From: Pinus tabuliformis
Lineage: Eukaryota; Streptophyta; Pinopsida; Pinales; Pinaceae
DNA: 64,000 bases
Reading direction: 5' to 3'
NCBI GenBank assembly: GCA_031772625.1
Contig: CM062816.1
Span: forward strand, 834,108,033 to 834,172,032
The position numbers and the translations under genes were made by a program. This document shows, in pieces, positions 35,083 through 46,540 of this stretch (position 1 is its first letter; every line of letters starts with the position of its first letter). The notes beneath the pieces are model-generated. The model saw only the letters and a list, made by a program, of their open reading frames with translations. It did not search any database and had not been told where the DNA came from.

Positions 35083-36320
35083 ATGTTACAACAGCAAGGT
35101 GTAGGTGAACAAGATGTGGAATATCATCTCACGACAGATGGTTTAGTCAGATTTAGGGACAAGATCCATGTGTTGGACAACAATGAGCTCAAGAAGATTA
35201 TCTTAAAGGAATTTCATGTCAAGCCTTATTCAGGTCACCTGAGATATCAAAAGACATTGAGAGTGGTTAAGGAGTTCTACCATTGGTTGAACTTGAAGAA
35301 AAAGGTAGTTGAGTATGTCGTAAGATGTATGGAGTTTCAATGGGTAAAAGCATAATGTAAACATCCAGGTGCTTTATTGCAGCCGGTTTCGATTCCATGG
35401 TGCAAATGGGAGGTCATTTCCATGGACTTCATTACACATTTGCCAAGGAAATTTAGGCGACATGATTCTATTGTGGTTGACAAGTTCACTAAGGTATCTC
35501 ACTTCATCCCAGTGAAGTCTATGAATTCATATAGTGAGGTAGCTCAGGTATTCATCTAGGAGATAGTGAGGTTACATGGTATTCCTAAGAATATTTTATT
35601 TGACAAAGATGCCATATTTACTTCCAAGGTTTGGAAGGATTTGTTTGCAGGTTTGGGGACATAGTTGGCCTTCAATACAACTTATCATCTACAGATAGAT
35701 GAAGAAACAAAGAAGGTCAACAAAAATCTTGAGGACATGTTGAGAATGTATGTTATGCATCAACAATGGTAGTGGGAAGAGTATATTCTACTGGTGGAGT
35801 TTGCATATAATAATGGGTATCATGAATATTTTAAAATGATTCTATTTGAGGCACTTTATGAGTGGAGTTGTAATACTCCATCAATTGGAGTGATCCAGTG
35901 AACAAGGTATTGATTGGACCAGATATGTTGGCAAACATGGAATAGGAAATGCAGGCTATCAAGAAGAATCCAAATGCAACACAGGACAGGTAGAAGATTT
36001 ATGCATATCATCATAGGGTATTTAAGGAATTTCAGGTTGTGGAGCATGTATTGGACATCAAGCCCAAGAGGATTTCCTTGAGAATTGGATCATGTGGCAA
36101 GTTGGCACCTCGGTATTGTGGGCATTTCTAAATCCTTAAGAAGAATGGACTAGTGGCCTACTGACTTGCACTACCTCCGATAGTGAAATTCCATGATGTT
36201 TTCCATGTGTCATCACTTAAGAAGTATGTGAAATATGTTGATCATGTGATTGAAACATAGTTACTGATCAACAGGAACTATTGCCTCAAAACAGGTACTC
36301 GAGCCGAAAATCCAATAAAA
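35083..36320 (+). pseudogene. GYP-C integrase
   Basis: The zinc-binding part reads EFHVKPYSGHLRYQKT with both His and then CMEFQWVKA, where the second Cys of the HHCC set is Phe. The core has WEVISMDFITHLP (first Asp), LFDKDAIFTSKVW (second Asp) and, where the catalytic Glu is expected, ETKKVNKNLEDML with Lys. Many stops follow from 35560 on. The C-terminal part near 36240-36320 (HVIET, GTRAENPI) stops abruptly where the low-complexity block begins, so the last residues are missing. Confidence 0.8.
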
Positions 36321-37194
36321 AAATATGAAAAAACAACTCAAAAATAAAAAGTGTTGATTCTACATCACCATTTTTTTCAGAGTAAATTTTCAATATTTTT
36401 TAAAAATAACAGTAAAAACAATAAAAGCCATTTTTTTTGGTGCAAAAAACACCTTGAAATAGAAAAGTGTTGATGTCAGAATAACGTCTTTTTTTTAGGG
36501 TACATTTTCAACATTTTTTAATAATGACGTTAAAAATAAAATATTGTGACCATGAAAAACTTTAAATTTCCAATGGTTTTCAAGCATGACATTAACTATA
36601 AAATATCACATCTTTGAAAAGCCTTAAAATTCCAACAATTTTTAAGCATGACATTAAATTTAAAATATCATTTCTTTGAAAAACCTTAAAATTCCAACAA
36701 TTTTCAAGCATGGCGCTAAGAAAAAATGTTTATAATTGTTTTCAACCATAACATTAAAGATAAAATATCACGACTTACAAAAACATTAAAATATTGACAA
36801 TTTTTCAACCATAGAATTAAAACCAAAGATTATGACTGCAAAACAATCTTAAATTTTCAAAATATTTCAAGCATGACATTATGGAAAAAAAAACACTTGA
36901 ATGAAAGAGTTATTATACCAAGAGTAATTTTTTTAAATGCTAAATGTATAGCGATTTTGAAATCTTAGCCTAAGACAACTTGATACATTGTAAACTAAAA
37001 ATAAAAATAAAAATCAACTATCAAATTAACACGCGGTGTAGGTGAACTGAACCCATTGTAATGAAAACTTAAAGGTCAACCATGAAATTAACACATTGTG
37101 GGGCAGACTCGATTCATTATAAGAAAAAATTTAAAATCAACTATCAAATTGCACATAATGGGATCAGGTTGCTAGACAAGCATCGACACAGACC

Positions 37195-37236
<42 letters not shown>

Positions 37237-37775
37237 TACATAAGAAAACAAAAAATCAAATATTAAAAAATATAATAATAACAAGTAAAAAAAAACATGA
37301 CAAAAAAATCAAATATAAAAAATATATATAGAAATGCAAAAGTTCAAATATTGTTAAAACAATAATGAAAAAAAAACGCAAAAATACAAAAGAAACAAAA
37401 AACCAAATATTGAAAAAAAATAATAATAATAATAATAACAAGTAATAGAACATGACAAAAAAAATCAAATATAAAAAATATATAGTAATCACATTAAAAA
37501 ATAAAAAATAAACAAATAAACAAATAAACAAATAATTAAAAATTAAATTAAATTAACCATACCATGAAAAATTTATTAAAAAAAAAATGAGAAAGAGTAA
37601 AATAAAATAAAAACCAAATAAATAAATAAAATACAACATTAAAAAAATTTAAAAACTCAAAAAAAAACCCTTGCCACCCAGAGGCCCAACAAGCTAGGGG
37701 TGGCAAGGGGACGATTCATGACAAAAAAAAAAATTCATAAAATATTAAAAACAAAAACAAAACACCCATAAAAAC

Positions 37776-37825
<50 letters not shown>

Positions 37826-39452
37826 ACAAAAAAAACATTTTTTCAGTTAAAAAATAAAAACACAATTAAAAAAATAAATAAATAAATAATTAGCTAAAGA
37901 GAAAATTAAATTAAATAAATAAATTTAAAATTAAAAACATTTATATTAATTTTTTTAATTATATTATAAATTAAATTAAAATCAATTATTTTTAAATTAA
38001 AAACAAATAAATAAATAAAAATTATAAAAATAAAAACTTAAAAAAATTAAAAATTAAAATAAATAAATAAATAAAAATTAAAAATTAAAAATAAAATAAA
38101 ATAAATAAATAAAATAATAAATAAATAAAAATAAAAATATAATAAAATAAATAAATAAAAACAAAATTAAAATAAAAATAAAAATAAAATAGATAAATAA
38201 TTAAAAATTAAAAACAACTTAAATTAAAATTAGAAAAACTAATAAAAATAAATATTTTTTTCAAAAACAATTAAAAATAAAAAATAAAAAAATAAACAAT
38301 TAAAAAAGAAAATAACCCTGCCCCACTCCTCCTCCCCCTCACGACCCTACCCCCCAACCCTTCGCCTTCCCACCCTCGGCCCTCCCCCTACCTACCCCCA
38401 CCCGACGGCTCCCCTCCCCTCTACCCTCCCCATCGACCCCACCCTCGGCCCTCGCTCACCTCCCTCCCCTCCCCGCCTGGGCCCCCACCCAGTGGTCAAG
38501 AGGCTACAAGTCGATCTTGGGAATCGACCTGCACCTCTTATCCACTGGTTGGGGGCCCGAGTGGGGAGGGGAGGAGGGTGAGCAGGGGTTGGGGGAGAGG
38601 GGAGCGCCGAGGGTGGGGAGGGGAGAGGCATGAGGGAGGGGAGAGGTGACGGCTGAGGGGAGGTGAGGAGGGACGGGTAGCAAAGAGGGGGGGAGGGGTC
38701 AGGGAGGAAGGGAGTGGGAGGGGAGAGTTGAGGGCCGACGATGGGCAGGAGAGGGGGAGGCGGGTTAATTTTTCCTTTTTTTTAATTTAATTTTTTTTAA
38801 TGTTTTTTTTATATTTCTTTTTAATGTTTTTTCTAAATTGTTTTTTTTAATATTTTTTATAATGTTGTTTTTAATTGTTTATTTATTTATTTTTTTTTTT
38901 TTTTTTTTTTTTTTGAGTTTTGTTTTTCAATATGTTTTGAATTTTTTTTTATTTATTTTTTTTTTTTTTACTGTTATTGATTTATTTTTATAATTTTAAT
39001 TTAAAAAAAAAAACAAAACAAAACAAAATAAAACAAACAAAACAAAACAAAACAAACTAACAAACAAAACAAACAAACAAACAAAACAAAACAAAACAAA
39101 ACAAACAAACAAACAAACAAACAAAACAAAACAAATCAAACAAACAAAACAAAACAAAAACAAAAACAAAAAACAAAAGACAAAACAAAAACAAAAACAA
39201 AAACAAAAAAAAACTTAAATTTTAATTTTAGTTTTAATTTTGTTTATTTAAATTATTTAATTATAATTTTTTTAATTTATTATTTTAATTAATTCTTTTT
39301 TTAATTTTAATTTTTTTTCCCTGATGAGGCTTTTCTTTTTTAACTATAATATATATATATATATATATTTTTTCTTCTTTCTTCTTTCTTTTTTTTTTTT
39401 TTCTTTTTTTGTTTTCTTATTTTTTTTGGGTTCAATTTGTTTTTCTTTAAAT

Positions 39453-39490
<38 letters not shown>

Positions 39491-39882
39491 TTAAATTCAT
39501 TTTTTATTTATTTTTTATTTGTTTTTTGTTTTTTTGTTACTTTTTTATTAAATTTTTTATTTTTATTTTTTACAGAGTTAATTTTTGTTTTTTTCTTACA
39601 TTTTTATAGGTTTTATGTTTTATTTTCCCTTTTTTATATATCTTTTTGTATTTGATTTTTTTTTCTCATATTGTTGTTGTTTTTTTTTTTTTTTAAACTA
39701 ACATATTTTTATTATTATTTTTTTCATGATTTATGTTTTATGTTTTTTTAACATTTTTATAGGTTTTTTTGTCATTTTTGTTTTTATTATTTTATATATT
39801 TTTTTGTATTTGATTTTTTTTGTCATGTTTTTTAATTTTTATTTTTATGTTTTATTTCTAACATGAAAATCACCAAAAATAT

Positions 39883-39948
<66 letters not shown>

Positions 39949-40220
39949 ACACTTAATTCATTAGAAAATTTAAAGCGTAAAAACTAAGCCCTTTAAACAA
40001 AAAGGGTTGATGCTCATCAGCACTTTTCAAAATTAAGATAAAATTCACTAACAAAAAAATGTTCACACTTAATACATAAAAAAAAATTAAAGTGTCAAAA
40101 ATAAGCCGTCTAAAAAAATGTGTTGATGTTGCATCGACACGTTTCAAAATGAGCATGAAAATCGCTAACGTTTAAAAAAATTGTTCATATCTAAGAAAAA
40201 AAAAAAAAAAAAAAAAACAT
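36321..40220. repeat. Low-complexity, foldback-like block between GYP-C integrase and its 3' LTR
   Basis: About 3.9 kb of simple and tandem repeats. From left: 'aaaagtgttgat' units at 36346 and 36461, about five 62-bp units with 'ccttaaaattccaacaattt' (36540-36880), A-rich (37260-38318), C-rich (38319-38510), G-rich (38521-38765), T-rich (38766-39000), CAAAA-rich (39001-39215), T-rich (39216-39880), (TA)n (39884-39948) and two 115-bp units (39950-40190) whose 'gttgat' cores resemble the left-end units. Composition is roughly mirror-complementary around 38518. No gene. Open frames here are artefacts. Confidence 0.75.
38319..38765. repeat. GC-rich imperfect palindrome
   Basis: This C-rich then G-rich island lies in otherwise AT-rich DNA. 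The centre, 38479-38558, is an imperfect hairpin with arms of about 37 bases (GGGCCCCCACCCAGTGG on the left against CCACTGGTTGGGGGCCC on the right) around the loop CTTGGG. The flanking CCCTCCCC and GGGGAGGG runs extend the pairing for more than 100 bases with small gaps. Confidence 0.85.
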
Positions 40221-40271
40221 GTGTTTTGCTAGTTTATAAGCATCATTAAACAGTGATGACGGTGTTCTCCC

Positions 40272-40283
40272 AAGGGGAAGGGG
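40272..40283 (+). promoter_or_regulatory. GYP-C polypurine tract
   Basis: AAGGGGAAGGGG lies two bases before the 3' LTR start (TATAACAACCC). It is the expected plus-strand priming site. Confidence 0.8.
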
Positions 40284-40285
40284 TT

Positions 40286-41054
40286 TATAACAACCCTTGG
40301 TTGATTTTCTATGTAAATAAAATGATACCAGGGTAATGGGAAACGTATTCCAAGCAAAATGTTGGGCAAAACATAGTGATGCGTATCACTAGTGATTAAT
40401 TTATGGCTATGAAATTGGCAAAGGCAAAGTGGCATTAATTGGAATTTATTTACGAAAATAAGAGAAAAGGGAGGTGAAAGGTCACAAATTTGCATGAGGA
40501 GTAAATTAAATGAAAATGAATAAAATAGAGGCCTCAATGATAAAAAAAGGCTTCTGAGGATCAGTTCACAACATTTTTTAGTTTTAGCTTGGAGCTCTCT
40601 TCTATTCTCTCGTTATCTCAGACTCTTGTGCATTTAGAGTATTTTTGGAGCATTCTTGGAGCACTTTAACATACATTAGATTTGGAGAAAGAAGGAAAGT
40701 GAAAGTAGGAAAGTGCAAGGGAACATGTGGATCAACAACTATAACAAACTTGTTTTGCAGGTAACAGGTTGCATGTGTGATTTCCTTGTTGATTTATGGA
40801 TGCATAGTATATGCATGTGGTTTTCTAGTTACTTGTTTTCATGGGCATGGAGGATTTCCTGGATTGAAAATGGTTTTAACCTTTCCTTGTTATTTCCTGG
40901 ATAGCCATGGTGTTGTAGATTTTTCCATTTGATTGTTTTCTGATTGGTGCTCATAATTCCTTATGGTTGTGGGTTAGAACAAATTCTTTGGAAGCTCTAG
41001 AATAGCTTGGGTTGAGTTACTAGTCCTAGAGCCTAGGTTGGGAAAAACACCCTA
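40286..41054 (+). repeat. GYP-C 3' LTR, truncated
   Basis: Aligns with 22014 on, through 'gagcctagg' and 'ccctag', then stops where the LTR of LTR-D begins. The remaining roughly 1.2 kb found in the 5' LTR copy (29761-30866 and a little before) is absent here and was not found right of LTR-D. Confidence 0.85.
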
Positions 41055-42222
41055 GCATACTAGGTTGCAATGTGATAATCGCAATCAAAGATCACAAGGA
41101 ACAGCAGTTATAGAATCAACCCTCGGTAGTCAAGGTTTTGATTGCGATATCACAATCGCATATCACACAGTGTAGAGTCTTGTATATATGTTACCCCCTG
41201 ACTCCGCCGATTTCGGATTGTGATGGATCTCGAATGTGATATGGTTATGGGTTGCAGTTAATAGTTCCATCGAGTCCATCGGTTCACACATTTCCCATCG
41301 CATAGTGTAGCAGCTGTTATGGAGAATCACCCCTAGTTCTCCAATTGCAATTTATTGTGCCGATAGACTATTCCCGTCGATGATAAAGCTGTCGATTTCA
41401 GGGAAATATGTCGATTCTCTATATTATTTCGTCAATTAAGGAGTAAAGCATCGATTCTTTATATTATTCCACTGGTTTAATGGATTCAATGCGAAACGGT
41501 CTATGAACTATTTTCGATGGAGGTTTTTCCTTGTTCGACAGGTTTGTTACCTGCATAATATTCCAAGCCCAAGACCCTCTGTTTGAAACCACTGAGATTT
41601 GTCTTTGGACTTATATGTCGATTATTGAAACAAACTGCTTGCTAAACTTGTCCTTTGTTGAAACTACCTGGTTTATGAAGCAATTTGCCCTCCAAAATAT
41701 AAAGTGGGATATCCGCACAACAATAAAGAGAGGGAAGCAAAGAGCAACTAATTTACAGAGCAGAGCAGTGGCACCTACTCCTAGAAGGTGGTTGAAACCT
41801 TACCTCAGAGATCAGAAAGTTCTGAGAGGATGCAGAAGCTTCATTTCTCCAAATTAGGTGTTCCGATAGGTGATTCTTCATGATTTTCCGCTAGGTGGTA
41901 AGTGGTGCTATCTGTTTCTAGAGTTGGTCTCTCCATTTTTCATCTATCTTCCAAATTGGAGGTATAAGGGTGTTTATATAAAATCTACTTGTACTTCTTC
42001 TCTTTTCATGCCATTTAATGAATGAAGGCCTCCCCACTATTGAGCAAGGCCCTAAGATGTAGTCCAAATTGGATGAACTCTATAATCAAATATTTATGTC
42101 TTGATCTCATGTGTGATTATGTATTTTTATCTTCATTTTATATGTGTATGTTTCTATGGTTTTTAAGTGCTTTGTTACATGTAATTTTTATGCATCTATA
42201 AGAAAAAAAAAATCCTGGATCA
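41055..42222 (+). repeat. LTR-D 5' LTR, 5'-truncated
   Basis: Matches 50609-51770, for example 'gttaccccctgactccgccg' against 'gttaccccctggctccaccg', and ends 'tcctggatca'. It starts at a fusion with the GYP-C 3' LTR. It contains several 'gcgatatcacaatcgcatat'-type strings also seen in the 13.8-kb satellite. Confidence 0.85.
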
Positions 42223-42224
42223 AG

Positions 42225-42240
42225 TGGTATCAAAGCAGAG
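42225..42240 (+). promoter_or_regulatory. LTR-D primer-binding site
   Basis: TGGTATCAAAGCAGAG lies two bases after the LTR end. It resembles the iMet primer complement with one substitution and a small insertion. Confidence 0.75.
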
Positions 42241-42415
42241 CTTAGTGATGTGAATTGCATGAGTACGCAAGCCAGAGATAAGTCTCAGAGGACGTGCATC
42301 AAGAAGAGGAAACATGACAGACGTTGAAGCTCATTGGGAAGAGAAGCAGTCTTGTTGTTGTTAAGAGTTGTGAACGTGAATGACTGAGTGTGCAGTCATG
42401 GAGAATGATAAATAA

Positions 42416-43260
42416 ATGCACAAGACCTTGTTGCGAATGTCTAAAATGGTGAACATAACATATGAAGAATATGAGAAAAGAAGAGAGGAGGAGACAGAGA
42501 GATCGGAGAGCGATGCATCATCCACATCTTCTAATGCTTATGCATCTTATTCATCGACTTCCTTGAATGGGGAGATTAACCAAAGACTTCAAGAAGAAAA
42601 TGTTGAATTAAGAAGGCTACTATGAGAAGAGAAAGAGGAGAAACAAAGGTTGCTAAACCAGTTGCAAGCCAAGGATGAGGCCTTGGAAAAGCTGCAATGT
42701 GACCCCCGTGAGGTAAAAAGTAATTCTTCGACTCCGTGTATTTTTCCTGGTGTCGATTTTTCCATTTTTGAAAATCATACCACAAGAATCGGCTCCAAAC
42801 TGTTAAGGAGAATGGGGTATAAGGGGAATGGCCTTGGCATTAATGGCCAGGGAATCATAAACCCCATCAAAGTAGAATAATTACCCCGTTAGGCAGGACT
42901 TGGGTATGCCAGGAAGGAGGTTGGGGATGCACCAAAATAGCTAGCGAAGCACCAACTATAGATGATGAGAAGCCCTCATCGGTTCTTTCCAAATCGATAG
43001 TGGGGGTAAGAGATGTTGATTTCTCCTTAGTTTCATCTTCGCATAGTATAATTTATGTTGGAACTCTGGAAGTACCCATTATAGGGACAAACAAGAGACT
43101 CCTTACCGAGATGAGGTACAAGGAAGAATAAGGACTTGGTATTAATGGCCAAGGCATAACTCAGCCATTGGAGGTTGAGAAAAGACCTTGATTCGCAAGT
43201 TTTGGGTGCACTCAAGGACAGTGCTCAAAGATTTCAGAAGCTTCCACTGCATTTTTGAAA
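42416..43260 (+). pseudogene. LTR-D gag-like protein, first part: coiled coil and two G-patches
   Basis: From the ATG at 42416 the reading gives MHKTLLRMSKMVNITYEEYE, a Ser-rich acidic stretch, and a coiled coil (INQRLQEENVELRRLL, then after a TGA at 42623 [16 protein letters not shown]). The first G-patch, [20 protein letters not shown], lies at 42791-42868. After stops at 42878 on, a second G-patch at about 43084-43170 reads RLLTEMRYKEE, stop, [10 protein letters not shown]-patches are Gly-rich modules known from RNA-processing proteins and from the protease region of betaretroviruses. The frame is otherwise shared between the parts, so one long ORF decayed. COP-E interrupts it at 43447. 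Confidence 0.7.
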
Positions 43261-43442
43261 CCATCGAGGAAAGAGGATGATGGGAACACATCATCATCAA
43301 CCTATGGTAGTATGAATTCTAGAGAAAGAGTTGAGGTAAGCTCTCATTCGCATGATCATACCAGAGACCAACAAGAAAGGTATAACCAGTCACAGTATTC
43401 TAATGTTCATTTTGATTAAAACCATATTGTTAATAATGAATG

Positions 43443-43447
43443 GAAAT
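43443..43447. repeat. COP-E target-site duplication GAAAT (left)
   Basis: GAAAT precedes the left LTR, and the identical GAAAT at 49410-49414 follows the right LTR. Confidence 0.95.
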
Positions 43448-43604
43448 TGTCAGGCCAGGCAGTAACTCCATTAGGCAAAAAAGATGATTCGATTTATTTC
43501 ATTAGGTAGCTATTGTTATATACAAATAATGTGACTGCTCAGTTCATCTTCTGATGACGTTCACATTCCAAATTCACCCAACCACAGAGGATTAGGTGTC
43601 AACA
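43448..43604 (-). repeat. COP-E 3' LTR
   Basis: 157 bases, TGTCAGG...TCAACA. Nearly identical to 49252-49409, with a few substitutions and one small indel. A TATA-like 'gttatataca' lies within it. Confidence 0.95.
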
Positions 43605-43616
43605 TTCCCCCCCCTT
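43605..43616 (-). promoter_or_regulatory. COP-E polypurine tract
   Basis: TTCCCCCCCCTT reads AAGGGGGGGGAA on the minus strand, directly before the 3' LTR. Confidence 0.85.
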
Positions 43617-44487
43617 AATCTGAAGGGATGTTGGTGAGTCCAAGAATCATTCTGAATCTTTCAAGCTTTTCTCTTCCAAGCGCTTTGGTGAAGATGTCTG
43701 CAATTTGCTCATTTGTGGAACAATGACGGAGATGGATTGTTTTGGCCTCAACATGATGTCCGATCAAATGATATTTAGTATTGATGTGCTTTCTACGATC
43801 ATGGAACTTTGGGTTCTTGGCCAACTTTATTGCAGAGGTGTTGTCAATCATGAGTGGAGTTGATTGTACTTGTTTTACCTGCAAATCTTCAAGAATTTTC
43901 CTGAGCCACACAATTTCTTTCGTTGCTTCAGCTACTGCCACGTATTCTGCTTCTGTTGTGGAATCTGCTGGAACTGATTGTTTGCGTGATCTCCAAGAGA
44001 CAGCTCCTGATCCAAGACTCATAGCATATCCTGAAGTAGATACCCCAATTTCTTTGGCTCCATCGAAGTCTGAATCAGAGTATCCAATCAAGCTGAAGTC
44101 ATCCACCTGTGTATACTTGATTCCAAGGTCTTGAGTTCCCTTCAAGTACCTTAGAACTATTTTTGCAACAGACCACTGTCCCTCACAAGGCTTTTGCATA
44201 AACCTGGAGAGGATTCCAACAGCAAATGAAATGTCTGGTCTGGTAGTAGTGAGGTAGATGAGACTTCCTATAAGCTGTCTATACTTTGTTGCATCCTCAA
44301 ATTCCTTCCCTTCAACAGATGTGAGCTTTAAGTTTTGTTCCATTGGAGTAGAAAGAGGATTGCACTCTGTCATGCCAAATCTGTTTAACAAATCTCCAAT
44401 GTATTTCTTTTGAGAAAGAAATATGGATTTTGGATGTTGGGTTACTTCAATGCCAAGATAGTAATGAACATAGCCCAAATCAGTCAT
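43615..44487 (-). CDS. COP-E RT C-terminus and RNase H (open, 290 codons)
   Basis: An open minus-strand stretch starting MTDLGYVHYYLGIEVTQHPK (RT connection), with LIYLTTTRPDISFAVG. RNase H follows with GYSDSDFDGAK (first Asp), STTEAEYVAVAEA (Glu) and MIDNTSAIKLAKNP (second Asp), then KHINTKYHLIGHHVE and ADIFTKALGREKLERF. It ends at a stop a few bases before the polypurine tract, as copia Pol usually does. All catalytic acids I expect are present. It is only the end of Pol: the preceding RT part is in another frame near 44.5 kb, so the full protein is broken. Confidence 0.85.
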   Translation of the reverse strand: MTDLGYVHYYLGIEVTQHPKSIFLSQKKYIGDLLNRFGMTECNPLSTPMEQNLKLTSVEGKEFEDATKYRQLIGSLIYLTTTRPDISFAVGILSRFMQKPCEGQWSVAKIVLRYLKGTQDLGIKYTQVDDFSLIGYSDSDFDGAKEIGVSTSGYAMSLGSGAVSWRSRKQSVPADSTTEAEYVAVAEATKEIVWLRKILEDLQVKQVQSTPLMIDNTSAIKLAKNPKFHDRRKHINTKYHLIGHHVEAKTIHLRHCSTNEQIADIFTKALGREKLERFRMILGLTNIPSD

Positions 44488-45195
44488 TTCAAAACTTTTC
44501 CCAATTCCTTCTTTATGGATGCAATGTAGCTTTCATTGTTCCTGTCATTAAAAGATCATCTACATATACCACAAGATATACAACTTTTTTGCCAACTTTC
44601 TTGACAAATAAAGTTGCATCATCAAGATCAAAATGATTGAAGTTGAGTTTCAGAAGATGCTCAGTTAGTTTTTCATACCAAGCTCGCGGTGCTTGTTGAG
44701 GCCATACAAGGACTTCACAAGTTTGCATACTTTTTTTTCATGTCCTTTCACAGCAAATCCTTCAGGCTGGGACATAAAAACATTCTCTTTTAGATCTCCA
44801 TTCAAGAAGGCAGTTTTTACATCCATTTGATGGACTTTCCAACCGTTATGAGCTGCTAGTGCAAAGAGTGTCCGGATGGTGGCCCATTTTGTTGTGGGGG
44901 AAAAAGTTTCCTCATAATCGACCCCTTCCTTCTGTGCAAAACCTTTTGCCACAAGCCTAGCTTTTTGCTTGTCAAGTGAGCCGTCAGCTTTGTACTTGTT
45001 CTTGTAGACCCACTTGCAGCCAATTGCTTTGGTTCCAAATGGAGGATCAACCAGCTTCCAAGTGTCGTTCTTTATGAGGGCATCATACTCCTTTTTCATC
45101 GCTTCTTTCCATTTATCATGAGAAGCAACTTCTTTGAAGGAAGTTGGTTCAAAATCTGTAGACAAGTTCAATTCACAATCATAAGAAACATCCAT
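44488..45195 (-). pseudogene. COP-E reverse transcriptase, frameshifted
   Basis: The piece 45195-44665 holds KEYDALIKNDTWKLVDPP, CKWVYKNKYKADGSLDKQKA, RLVAKGFAQKEGVDYEETFS and QMDVKTAFLNGDLKENVFM, then a frame break in KSLYGLNKH. The piece 44728-44513 continues with APRAWYEKLTEHLL and VYLVVYVDDLLMTG, with YVDD intact. At least two frame changes separate RT from RNase H. These are standard Ty1/copia RT motifs. Confidence 0.85.
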
Positions 45196-45520
45196 ATCAA
45201 CAGGTGAATTAGAGTTATCTACATCACCTCCATTTTGTCGGTTTGAATTTTTGGTTCCTGTTTTTCCAATTTCATCAGGATGAACACTTTCAAATGTCTT
45301 TGTCAGCCAATTTGGGGACCTTTCTGAGATGGTCCAGGCTGCTCTGTTGATTGAGTTGGGACTGAATCAAGATTGAGTCTCCCAATTCTATCAATTACAT
45401 CACTTAAAGCATCATCCGCTGTTGGAGTTTCAGTCGGGAGAGAGTGTTCTTCAGAAGAAGATTCCACATGTTGATCTAGTATAGGAATCCCCCTTCAAGA
45501 TGTGGAATCTGATTATCAAA
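45196..45520 (-). other. COP-E integrase-RT spacer
   Basis: Low-complexity acidic and Ser-rich spacer between integrase and RT, with stops. This is the usual variable linker of copia Pol. Confidence 0.6.
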
Positions 45521-46540
45521 TTATTGAAATGATTTCGTTTTTGCGAATCTATCCAAGCGATCAAGTTGCCGCTCAACAACATTGTCAGATTTGGATGATT
45601 CAAGAAAAATTACATCTCTAGATACAACAAACTTTTTATTTACTTCATCATAGAGGAAGTATGCTTTGGAGGTGTTTGAATACCCCATGAAGATACACTT
45701 ACGAATTCTAGCACCAAGTTTGTTTCTATGTACCTTTGGTATCAAAGCATAACAGGTGGAACCAAAGATCTTGAGATGTTTTACCGAAGGAACATGTCCA
45801 TACCACAATTCATAAGGAGTCTTGTTTCTTATAGCATTAGATGGACATCTATTCTTTATATATGCAGCACATAGAACAGCATCAGCCCAAAACATTATCT
45901 TTACATTTTTGAAGAAAAGCATGGATCGTACCATATTCGAGATTGTTCTATTCATTCTTTCAGCTACACCATTCTGTTGGGGATTATAAGGCACAATTGT
46001 TTGATGTTTGATCCCATGTTGGCGAAGATAGTTTTCAAATTCATTTGATGTATATTATTTTCCATTATTAGTGCAAATAGAGCCAATATGATATTGTGCA
46101 TCATTTTCAATCCATTTATGAAAATTCTTGAATGTTTGAAAAGCATCAGATTTGTTCTTCAATAAATAAAACCAACACATTCTGGTGTAATCATCAATAA
46201 ATGTCATGATATATTTATTTCCATTTGCAGAAGGAACAGGCATTGGACCACATAAACCTGAATGAATGAGTTCAAGCTTCCTATGTGCTCTTGAATGTGA
46301 ATCATGAAAAGACTGTTTGCTATGCTTTCCTAGAATGAAAGCATCACATTGCTTATGTTTCCTAGGAATTGTAGGCAAACCAACAACACCATTTTTCTTC
46401 AATAAGCAGAGACTGTCATAGTTTAAATGTCCAAATCTAGCATGCCATAATAAACTTGATGGAAGTGTACCTCCTTCATGATGAGAAATATATGAGAAAT
46501 GTTGTGCATGAGCAGAGGTTCCTTGCAGTTTGAGAAGCCT
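45521..46540 (-). pseudogene. COP-E integrase
   Basis: A pre-integrase region with WHARFGHLNYDSL (His pair) and KHKQCDAFILGKHSKQ, where the second zinc Cys appears as Phe. In the core, the first catalytic position reads LIHSGLCGPM (Asp replaced by Gly) and the second reads ICTNNGK then stop (Asp replaced by Asn), while the third, NPQQNGVAERMNRTI, keeps Glu. KTPYELWYGHVPSVKHLKIF and KCIFMGYSNTSKAYFLYD follow. There is a stop near 46055. The enzyme is inactive by these changes, although long frames remain. Confidence 0.85.

Larger units (their letters stand above)
22014..41054 (+). mobile_element. GYP-C: Ty3/gypsy retrotransposon, split by later insertions
   Basis: Sequence from 22014 rightwards matches sequence from 40286 rightwards, which marks the two LTRs. 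Between them on the plus strand lie a primer site (30870), gag (31259 on), protease (33.2), RT (33.6-34.5), RNase H (34.6-35.0), integrase (35.1-36.3) and a polypurine tract (40272-40283). The order and motifs are Ty3/gypsy, and the gag and pol style is chromovirus-like. The 5' LTR is split by GYP-B, gag by a foldback MITE, and a 3.9-kb low-complexity block lies after integrase. The 3' LTR is truncated. All domains carry stops and frameshifts, so it is old. Confidence 0.85.

Noticed and set aside
30870..36320. Endogenous pararetrovirus origin for the RT-bearing sequence
   Set aside because: LTRs, an integrase and gypsy domain order are present. Pararetroviruses lack LTRs and integrase.
38392..38631. 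79-codon Pro-rich frame
   Set aside because: It lies in the C/G-rich palindrome. The low-complexity composition explains the openness, and there is no motif.
43781..44134. Plus-strand 117-codon frame
   Set aside because: It is antisense to COP-E RNase H.
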